Of a stretch of DNA of 64,000 nucleotides, positions 58,421 to 64,000 are shown piece after piece (the stretch's first letter is position 1; every line of letters starts with the position of its first letter). The position numbers and the translations under genes are program-made. Origin of the DNA: Mycobacterium colombiense (GTDB taxonomy: Bacteria; Actinomycetota; Actinomycetes; Mycobacteriales; Mycobacteriaceae); NCBI RefSeq assembly GCF_001953985.1, contig NZ_MBEI01000056.1, forward strand, positions 186,001-250,000, written 5' to 3'. The notes below the pieces were generated by a model. It saw only the letters and a list, made by a program, of their open reading frames with translations. It was not told the DNA's origin and did no database searches.

Positions 58421-58700
58421 GGTGGTCGAGCTTAGGCGGGGAGGTGCACGGCGAGTGCCACGACGTCTCGCCAGCCCAACGTGAAGTTAGGCGCACACTC
58501 GTCGCCGGTCGTGAAAGTAGGTTCACGTTCGCCCGGGGCCGGGCGCCCGTCCGCCATTCGAGCGCGTGGTGTGGGTCACAAGATGCCTCTGAGCTGCGCC
58601 GTATTGCCCAACCAACAGGTTGGCCGGGGCCCCTGTTAGGCTGGCGCGGGACCTAGTCTTGAAGACGGATTCGAACCCAATTCGGAGAACAGGAAGTCGT
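58421..58700. promoter_or_regulatory. Divergent dapC-fadA intergenic region with two palindromes
   Basis: No gene seen. CGTGAA-AGTAGG-TTCACG (58510-58527) has perfect six-base arms, and a degenerate copy starts 30 bases before it at 58480. CCAAC-AG-GTTGG (58612-58623) is a second perfect palindrome. TAGGCT (58637-58642) is a plausible -10 for fadA, 58 bases before the ATG; no matching -35 is evident. GGAGAACAGGAAG before the ATG is the ribosome-binding region. A lipid-responsive regulator is likely but unidentified. Confidence 0.5.
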
Positions 58701-59912
<1,212 letters not shown>

Positions 59913-59916
59913 GACC

Positions 59917-62061
59917 ATGGCAGAGAACACCATTCAGTGGGATAAGGACGCCGACGGCATCGTCACGCTGACCCTGGACGACCCCACCGGGTCGGCCAAC
60001 GTGATGAACGAGCACTACAGCGAGTCGATGCACAACGCTGTGGAACGCCTTGCCGCCGAGAAGGATTCGATCACCGGCGTGGTCATCACCAGCGCGAAGA
60101 AGACCTTCTTCGCCGGCGGTGACCTGAAGGGCATGATCAACCTCGGCCCGGAGAACGCCGGAGAGGCGTTCGACACGGTCGAGTCGGTCAAGCGTGACCT
60201 GCGCGCGCTGGAGACACTGGGCAAGCCGGTGGTCGCGGCCATCAATGGCGCCGCGCTCGGCGGTGGCCTGGAGATCGCACTCGCGTGTCACCACCGCATC
60301 GCCGCGGACGTCAAGGGTCTGGTCGTCGGCCTGCCAGAGGTCACGCTGGGCCTGCTGCCCGGCGGTGGCGGGGTGACCCGCACCGTGCGGATGTTCGGCA
60401 TCCAGAACGCGTTCATGAACATCCTGTCGCAGGGCACCCGGTTCAAGCCGGACAAGGCCAAGGAGATCGGCCTGGTCGACGAACTCGTCGGCTCGGTCGA
60501 CGAACTGGTGCCCGCCGCCAAGGCGTGGATCAAGGCCAACCCCGACTCACACGAACAGCCTTGGGACAAAAAGGGTTACAAGATGCCCGGCGGTACCCCG
60601 TCCAGCCCCGCGCTGGCCGGCATCCTGCCGTCGTTCCCGGCGCTGCTCAAGAAGCAGCTCAAGGGCGCGCCGATGCCGGCGCCGCGGGCCATCCTGGACG
60701 CGGCCGTCGAGGGCGCGCAGGTGGACTTCGACACCGCCAGCCGCATCGAGAGCCGCTACTTCACCCAGCTGGTCACCGGCCAGGTCGCCAAGAACATGAT
60801 CCAGGCGTTCTTCCTGGACCTGCAGCACATCAACGGCGGTGGTTCCCGTCCGGACGGCATCGAGCCGGTCAAGATCAACAGGATCGGTGTGCTGGGCGCG
60901 GGCATGATGGGCGCCGGCATCGCCTACGTCTCGGCCAAGGCCGGGTACGAGGTGGTGCTCAAGGACGTCAGCCTCGAGGCCGCCCAGAAGGGCAAGGGCT
61001 ACTCGGAAAAGCTTGAGGCCAAAGCACTTCAGCGTGGCAAGACCACCGAGGAGAAGAGCAAGGCGCTGCTGGACCGGATCACGCCGGCCGCCGACCCGGC
61101 CGACCTCAAGGGCGTCGACTTCGTGATCGAGGCCGTGTTCGAGAACCAGGAACTTAAGCACAAGGTGTTCCAGGAGATCGAGGACGTCGTCGAGCCCAAC
61201 GCGCTGCTCGGGTCCAACACCTCGACGCTGCCGATCACCGGTCTGGCGACCGGCGTGAAGCGCCAGGAGGACTTCATCGGAATCCACTTCTTCTCGCCGG
61301 TCGACAAGATGCCGCTGGTGGAAATCATCAAGGGCGAGAAGACCTCTGACGAGGCGCTGGCCCGCGTGTTCGACTACACCCTGGCCATCGGCAAGACCCC
61401 GATCGTGGTCAACGACAGCCGCGGCTTCTTCACCAGCCGCGTCATCGGCACGTTCGTCAACGAGGCGCTCGCGATGCTGGGCGAGGGCGTGGAGCCGGCG
61501 AGCGTCGAGCACGCCGGGTCGCAGGCCGGCTACCCGGCCCCGCCACTGCAGCTGTCCGACGAGCTCAACCTGGAGCTGATGCACAAGATCGCGACGGCCA
61601 CCCGCAAGGGCGTCGAGGACGCGGGCGGCACCTACGAGCCGCACCCGGCCGAGGCCGTCGTCGAGAAGATGATCGAGCTCGAACGCCCGTCGCGGCTGAA
61701 GGGCGCGGGCTTCTACGAGTACGTCGACGGGAAGCGGACCCGGCTGTGGCCGGGCCTGCGCGAGACGTTCAAGTCGGGCAGCGCGGAAATTCCGTTGCAG
61801 GACATGATCGATCGCATGCTGTTCGCCGAGGCGCTGGAGACGCAGAAGTGCCTCGACGAGGGCGTGCTGACGTCGACCGCGGACGCCAACATCGGGTCGA
61901 TCATGGGCATCGGCTTCCCGCCGTACACCGGTGGTAGCGCGCAGTTCATCGTCGGTTACCAGGGCGCGGGTGGTATCGGCAAGGAAGCGTTTGTGGCCCG
62001 GGCCAAGGAACTGGCCGCTAAGTACGGCGACCGCTTCCTGCCGCCGGCGTCGCTGAGCTAG
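59917..62061 (+). CDS. fadB: Multifunctional fatty-acid oxidation enzyme FadB (enoyl-CoA hydratase / 3-hydroxyacyl-CoA dehydrogenase)
   Basis: 714 residues with two enzymes in one chain. The N-terminal crotonase domain has oxyanion residues in FAGGDLKGM and NGAALGGGLEIALAC, with LPEVTLGLLPGGGG. From about 320 comes the 3-hydroxyacyl-CoA dehydrogenase with Rossmann loop GVLGAGMMGAGIAYV, the catalytic His in GIHFFSPVDKMPLVEI and a C-terminal dimer domain ending near GFPPYTGG. Partner of FadA. A strong hairpin terminator follows 10 bases after the stop. The length is near the 720 residues of M. tuberculosis FadB. Confidence 0.97.
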   Translation: MAENTIQWDKDADGIVTLTLDDPTGSANVMNEHYSESMHNAVERLAAEKDSITGVVITSAKKTFFAGGDLKGMINLGPENAGEAFDTVESVKRDLRALETLGKPVVAAINGAALGGGLEIALACHHRIAADVKGLVVGLPEVTLGLLPGGGGVTRTVRMFGIQNAFMNILSQGTRFKPDKAKEIGLVDELVGSVDELVPAAKAWIKANPDSHEQPWDKKGYKMPGGTPSSPALAGILPSFPALLKKQLKGAPMPAPRAILDAAVEGAQVDFDTASRIESRYFTQLVTGQVAKNMIQAFFLDLQHINGGGSRPDGIEPVKINRIGVLGAGMMGAGIAYVSAKAGYEVVLKDVSLEAAQKGKGYSEKLEAKALQRGKTTEEKSKALLDRITPAADPADLKGVDFVIEAVFENQELKHKVFQEIEDVVEPNALLGSNTSTLPITGLATGVKRQEDFIGIHFFSPVDKMPLVEIIKGEKTSDEALARVFDYTLAIGKTPIVVNDSRGFFTSRVIGTFVNEALAMLGEGVEPASVEHAGSQAGYPAPPLQLSDELNLELMHKIATATRKGVEDAGGTYEPHPAEAVVEKMIELERPSRLKGAGFYEYVDGKRTRLWPGLRETFKSGSAEIPLQDMIDRMLFAEALETQKCLDEGVLTSTADANIGSIMGIGFPPYTGGSAQFIVGYQGAGGIGKEAFVARAKELAAKYGDRFLPPASLS

Positions 62062-62071
62062 GTACTACGAA

Positions 62072-62113
62072 CGCGAAAGCCCCCGAAACAACGAGGTTTC
62101 GGGGGCTTTTGCG
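62072..62113. terminator. Strong bidirectional intrinsic terminator
   Basis: A stem of up to 18 pairs (left arm GCGAAAGCCCCCGAAAC, right arm GTTTCGGGGGCTTTTGC, one G-U pair) closes a six-base loop AACGAG. T-runs follow on the plus side and the A-run before the stem gives a T-run on the minus strand. It serves fadB and the convergent methyltransferase gene. It is the clearest intrinsic terminator in the window. Confidence 0.88.
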
Positions 62114-62131
62114 TGTTGGGATCGCGAAAGG

Positions 62132-62737
62132 CTAACTACGCCTTTGGAACAGGTAGTACCACGCCGGGGTCTTCTCGGCGCGGTCCAGCTCGCGTTCGGC
62201 GCCGGCCGCCAACAGCGTCCAGCTCTGGGTGAATCGCCGTTCCATCTCGGCGCGGTCGACACCGCGCACCCCGACCCGGCCGCCGGGGATGAATGCGACG
62301 ATCAGCAACCGCGCGCCCGGTGCCGCGACGGCGGTGATCTCCCGGACGTAGGCGTCGCGATCCGCGTCGCTCATGTTGTGCAGGCATGCGTTGTCGACGA
62401 TCAGCTCGAAGTTCGCGCCGATGCCGGCCCGGCTCAGCTGCGTGACGTCGGCCTGGACGAACTCGACCGCGGCGCCGGCCGCGCGTGCTTTGGCGCGCGC
62501 CCGCTCGAGGGGCTTGGCCACGAAGTCGACCGCGGTGACATTCCAGCCGTGTTGGGCGAGATAGATGGAGCAGTCACCGGTACCGCAGCCGACCTCCAGG
62601 GCCCGCCCGGCGGGCAGTGCCGCGGCGTCGCGCGTTCCCTCGACCAGATCCCGCACGCTCTGCGCGAGCGGGTGACCCTCCCACGGGGTGAAACCGATGC
62701 GATAGAAGATCCGAAACAGCGTTTGTTTGGAAGCCAT
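62132..62737 (-). CDS. Class I SAM-dependent methyltransferase
   Basis: 201 residues. Motif I is LEVGCGTGDCSIYLA near 46-60, motif II acid in VTAVDFVAKPLERA, and motif IV IVDNACLHNMSD. It resembles small thiopurine/tellurite-type or thiol methyltransferases. The methyl acceptor is unknown. ATG at 62737. It is followed downstream by the bidirectional terminator and preceded by the luciferase-like gene with a 25-base gap, so these two and perhaps the monooxygenase at 63684 may be co-transcribed. Confidence 0.88.
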   Translation of the reverse strand: MASKQTLFRIFYRIGFTPWEGHPLAQSVRDLVEGTRDAAALPAGRALEVGCGTGDCSIYLAQHGWNVTAVDFVAKPLERARAKARAAGAAVEFVQADVTQLSRAGIGANFELIVDNACLHNMSDADRDAYVREITAVAAPGARLLIVAFIPGGRVGVRGVDRAEMERRFTQSWTLLAAGAERELDRAEKTPAWYYLFQRRS

Positions 62738-62762
62738 AGCTCACCCTAGGCTCGTCGGCCCC

Positions 62763-63623
62763 TCACCGGGAGGCGGCGGCGATGCGGCGCCATTCCTCCC
62801 GCGGGAACGCCCGGGGATCGGCTCGCAGCACCTGAACGCAGACGTGGTCGGCGCCCGCGGACCGATGCTCGGCGACGCGGCGCATGACGGTCTCCTCATC
62901 ACCCCACGCGATGATCGCGTTGAAGAGACGATCGCTGACCTGCGACAGGTCGTCTTGGGAGAAGCCGCTGCGCAGCAGGTTGTTGGCGTAGTTGGGAAGC
63001 GCCAAATACGCACGCAGCCAATCGGTTCCGATCTGGCGGGCCTCATCGGCGCTATCGGTCAGGATCACCGTCTGTTCGGGAAGCAGCAACGGGCCCGCGC
63101 CCAAAGTCGAACGGGCGGAAGCGGTGTGCTCGGGGGTGACGAGGTAAGGGTGGGCGCCGCCGGCGCGGGTCGCCGACAGCGTCAGCATCTTGGGGCCGAG
63201 CGCGGCCAGCACCCGGCGGTCGGTGGGAACCGGCCGCGGCGCCGCATCCAAGCCGTCCAGGAAGGACTCCGTCGCCGCCAGCGGTTTGCGGTATCGCCCG
63301 GGTTGGCCTGCATCGATCAGCGGGGCGTGGCTGACACCGATTCCGAGGAGGAAGCGGTCGCCGTGCTCGGCGGTCAGCGTCGCATAGGATTCGGCGACAT
63401 CGGCGGGCGAATGCATCCACAGATTCAGGATTCCCGTGGCGATCACGGTCCGCCTGGTCGCGCCGAGCAGATGGGCCACCGCGTCGAACACCGGGCCGCC
63501 GACGTCCGGTATCCACAGCGCTGGGAAGCCCAGTTCGTCGAGTTCGGCTGCGGCCTCGGCGGATTCGGCCGGGTCGCCGTAGCGCAGTTGACTACTCCAG
63601 ATTCCAACACCGGTCAGTTCCAT
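62763..63623 (-). CDS. Luciferase-like monooxygenase-family (LLM) oxidoreductase, probably F420-dependent
   Basis: 286 residues: TIM-barrel flavin-type fold with GIWSSQLRYGDPAESAEAAA, LGFPALWIPDVGG, RTVIATGILNLWMHSP, and FLLGIGVSH at the strand ends where F420 or FMN binds. Most mycobacterial members of this subgroup use F420H2. Start at 63623. Sequence shows no close relation to bacterial luciferase LuxAB, and it is nearly 47 kb from the LuxE/LuxC genes, so a functional link to those is not supported. Confidence 0.9.
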   Translation of the reverse strand: MELTGVGIWSSQLRYGDPAESAEAAAELDELGFPALWIPDVGGPVFDAVAHLLGATRRTVIATGILNLWMHSPADVAESYATLTAEHGDRFLLGIGVSHAPLIDAGQPGRYRKPLAATESFLDGLDAAPRPVPTDRRVLAALGPKMLTLSATRAGGAHPYLVTPEHTASARSTLGAGPLLLPEQTVILTDSADEARQIGTDWLRAYLALPNYANNLLRSGFSQDDLSQVSDRLFNAIIAWGDEETVMRRVAEHRSAGADHVCVQVLRADPRAFPREEWRRIAAASR

Positions 63624-63683
63624 GTGCGGCCTTCCCTTCGTGGCGCGCGGCTGCTCGGGGCCGCGGCTCTACAGGACATGCTG

Positions 63684-64000
63684 TCAGATGTCGCTTCCGG
63701 TGTATCCGGGAACCGGCATCGAATCGTGCATCCGGATGCCCTTGGTGTTGAGCTTGGCCACGGACCGGGACAGCGACCCGGGCATCGCCGAGATCAGCTG
63801 GGCGCCACGGGTCAACGCCCACACGCCAATTCGTGAACCGGGGATGATGCCCCTGGCGGCGCCGCGGGCGAAATTCCTGCTGCGGTGCACCGGTTCGTGC
63901 ATCCGCAACTCGTAGGCGGCGAACGCGCGCAGGTGGTCGCCGTCGGCCTCGGCGAGTTCGCCGGCCAGCACGTAGGCGCCGAGCACGGCGAGGCTGGTGC
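63684..64000 (-). CDS. C-terminal part of a probable FAD-dependent monooxygenase, 5' end beyond the window
   Basis: 105 residues are visible. The segment LAVLGAYVLAGELAEADGDH, then AFAAYELRMHEPVHRSRNFA, matches the C-terminal helix region of class A FAD monooxygenases (p-hydroxybenzoate hydroxylase family), where the LxGAxxLAxxL motif contacts FAD. The tail (RIGVWALTRGAQLI) is typical length. The N-terminal GxGxxG is outside the window, so the family call is tentative. Confidence 0.7.
   Translation of the reverse strand, partial: TSLAVLGAYVLAGELAEADGDHLRAFAAYELRMHEPVHRSRNFARGAARGIIPGSRIGVWALTRGAQLISAMPGSLSRSVAKLNTKGIRMHDSMPVPGYTGSDI

Noticed and set aside
62763..63623. The luciferase-like monooxygenase as the missing luciferase for LuxE/LuxC.
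   Set aside because: It belongs to the common mycobacterial LLM/F420 type, is a single gene, not a LuxAB pair, and is nearly 47 kb away in a different operon.

Overview
The window is a high-G+C stretch of a Mycobacterium chromosome, most likely a slow-growing nontuberculous species. The evidence is a complete yrbE-mce operon with Mce-associated membrane proteins, an LpqH-type lipoprotein, many acyl-CoA enzymes, cytochrome P450s with single-cluster ferredoxins, and a block from 52953 to 62061 that follows the M. tuberculosis Rv0853c-Rv0860 gene order from memory (keto-acid decarboxylase, SRPBCC protein, racemase-like CoA-transferase, two more SRPBCC proteins, DapC, FadA, FadB). I cannot name the species from sequence alone. 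No rRNA, tRNA, CRISPR array, insertion sequence or prophage was seen.

Layout. 1-2983: NuoF-like flavoprotein, [3Fe-4S] ferredoxin and acyl-CoA dehydrogenase on the minus strand, with a divergent hypothetical gene. 2989-6546: minus-strand operon of two amidohydrolase-2 enzymes, a Rieske protein and an alpha/beta hydrolase. 6783-10193: minus-strand aldehyde dehydrogenase, carboxymuconolactone-decarboxylase-like protein and 3-hydroxyisobutyrate-dehydrogenase-like protein, with a divergent TetR regulator. 10357-12551: a TetR gene with a strong palindromic operator, then four unrecognised membrane genes, two of them micropeptides. 12638-16083: LuxE- and LuxC-type fatty-acid reductase genes and a nitroreductase-family flavoprotein. 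16207-18364: a heteromeric-type acyl-CoA dehydrogenase pair. 18370-22072: an esterase, a truncated SDR remnant, a dihydrodipicolinate-reductase-like enzyme and a TetR regulator.

22248-24177: two Mce-associated proteins and a small secreted protein. 24267-29652: P450, ferredoxin and SDR (minus), with divergent aldehyde dehydrogenase and CoA-transferase (plus). 30036-39669: yrbEA, yrbEB, mceA-F, a lipid-importer operon with mostly overlapping genes. 39715-42384: a second Mce-associated pair and two secreted proteins. 42388-45551: TetR, a perfect operator, two paralogous polytopic membrane proteins and cytochrome-oxidase subunit III- and IV-like proteins without subunits I and II. 45571-52948: P450, TetR with a tandem operator, MmpS-like secreted protein, enoyl-CoA hydratase, LpqH-like lipoprotein, and an amidohydrolase / acyl-CoA ligase / hypothetical / Bfd-like ferredoxin run. 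52953-62061: the conserved block ending in fadA-fadB and a strong bidirectional terminator. 62132-64000: methyltransferase, luciferase-like monooxygenase and the end of what looks like an FAD monooxygenase.

The common theme is uptake and oxidation of hydrophobic carboxylic acids or lipids: an Mce importer, P450s with redox partners, CoA ligase and CoA transferases, dehydrogenases, hydratase and thiolase. An imperfect 15-base palindrome of the form GAGAAT-N3-ATTCTC recurs before several of these acyl-CoA genes and may mark one regulon. The best candidate for an undescribed system is the TetR-controlled membrane module at 10357-12551 next to the LuxE/LuxC reductase. The COX3/COX4-like operon at 43022-45551 is second.
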